From: Victivallis sp. Marseille-Q1083
GTDB lineage: Bacteria; Verrucomicrobiota; Lentisphaeria; Victivallales; Victivallaceae
Assembly: GCF_903645315.1 (NCBI RefSeq)
Contig: NZ_CAHJXL010000002.1
Span: forward strand, 608,934 to 672,933
DNA length: 64,000 bases
Direction of reading: 5' to 3'
Shown: positions 63,416 through 64,000 of the stretch, piece after piece
How positions within the stretch are numbered: the stretch's first letter is position 1
Layout: each line of letters begins with the position of its first letter
Position numbers and translations under genes: made by a program
The notes under the pieces: model-generated
Database searches by the model: none
The model's input: only the letters and a program-made list of their open reading frames with translations
Told to the model about the DNA's origin: nothing

Positions 63416-64000
63416 CTAAAAAGCGAACTCTGGTTGAAATGATTCCGGCTCCGGTGGTTTGGTAAATGGTTGATCCAGCCATTGGCGCAAGTCGCGGTAA
63501 ACAAATAGATTCCATTTCAGGAAAGTGACCAGGGTTGAAAAATGCCATTGCGCTTTCGACAAAAACTTCAGGTACTTGGTCAGCAAAATAGCGATAAGCG
63601 CTGTCCAAACTTGAATCCGAACCGCATTTTCGCTGGTGCCGATAAACGTTTTGATCTTGAAGTTCTGCTTGAGCATCTTGAAAAAGCTTTCGATTTGCCA
63701 GCGAGCCTTATAGATGTCGCCGATCGTTTGTGCGTCCAGCTCAAAATTGTTGGTTAGCAAGGTCAATGTCCGATGGTTTTCCACATCGCAGACGACCACT
63801 TTGCGGAGACGTTCCGGATATTTGTCTTGCGAACCACGCAGAAAAATGACTTCATCGCTCAAAACGGTTCCGGGATATTGCTTGACATCGTATTCCGGGA
63901 TGTCGTAGGTCGTATTGGTCTTGAGGCGCGTGACAAAATCCACACCGGAGAGATTCCATTTATACAGCATGGAAAAATCAACGTATCCGCGATCACAAAC
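63416..64000 (-). CDS. IS4-family transposase, C-terminal part (runs off right edge)
   Basis: The frame is open from the window edge (195 codons). It begins with VCDRGYVDFSML, which holds the second catalytic Asp, followed by FVTRLKTNTTYD. The IS4 signature Y-x2-R-x3-E-x6-K is exact in YKARWQIESFFKMLK. The C terminus is complete (stop at 63416). Confidence 0.9.
   Translation of the reverse strand, partial: VCDRGYVDFSMLYKWNLSGVDFVTRLKTNTTYDIPEYDVKQYPGTVLSDEVIFLRGSQDKYPERLRKVVVCDVENHRTLTLLTNNFELDAQTIGDIYKARWQIESFFKMLKQNFKIKTFIGTSENAVRIQVWTALIAILLTKYLKFLSKAQWHFSTLVTFLKWNLFVYRDLRQWLDQPFTKPPEPESFQPEFAF

Overview
The window looks like a chromosome segment of a Gram-negative bacterium of the PVC group, most likely Lentisphaerota (Victivallis-like). 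This is inferred from gene content: lipoproteins with clear lipoboxes, a TolC-type outer membrane factor, an LpoB/YcfL/COG3014 trio, a GHL10 (DUF187) hydrolase, giant CSLREA/DUF4347 exoproteins and lamin-tail-domain exported proteins. The backbone (about 1-48.8 kb) is GC-rich with strong codon bias. The right end (about 50.4-64 kb) is clearly more AT-rich and full of insertion sequences.

1-30 kb is mostly housekeeping. On the minus strand lie a BaiN/HI0933-type flavoprotein, proA and a membrane protein that leaves the window. On the plus strand a compact cluster folE-dtd-dxr-rseP-ispG joins pterin synthesis, tRNA proofreading, two steps of the MEP isoprenoid pathway and the site-2 protease RseP. 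Next come a SWIM-SNF2 helicase, the COG3014-YcfL-LpoB lipoprotein operon, two tandem copies of a structured repeat, a BamE-like lipoprotein, a sirtuin, a secreted phosphoesterase/beta-propeller, a GHL10 protein, an unknown helical-barrel protein, an iron alcohol dehydrogenase, a coiled-coil/TPR protein and hflX. A tRNA-Leu(UAG) with a good promoter is followed by an orphan LacI-type palindrome, a membrane PAS-receiver protein without a kinase domain, and a frameshifted LacI-family regulator.

31-48.8 kb is one tightly coupled operon: a TolC-family lipoprotein, a roughly 4000-residue exoprotein, an HlyD adaptor, a GAF-HlyD adaptor and a PqqD-M50-HlyD membrane protein. The exoprotein has an LEPR-like N terminus, a DUF4347 domain, Pmp-like GGAI/FxxN repeats, six 90-residue YDG repeats and an MBG domain, and it is split by two one-base frameshifts. 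No ABC ATPase is encoded nearby, so this looks like an export machine built around an M50-type membrane protein in place of the usual type I ATPase.

48.8-64 kb is an eroding island. A decayed RHS-like remnant and an IS5/IS427-type element precede an array of six exported lamin-tail-domain genes on the minus strand. The six genes form three tandem two-gene cassettes (A-type then B-type), with 4-base spacing or overlap inside each pair. Five complete IS copies lie in or beside the array: one IS5 type, two nearly identical IS630 type, two nearly identical IS1380 type, plus a different IS630-type element. For the copies inside genes, removing the element and one target duplication restores the reading frame at the junction, so genes F and E were intact until recently. 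A degenerate IS1380 relative and the 3' part of an IS4-type transposase close the window.
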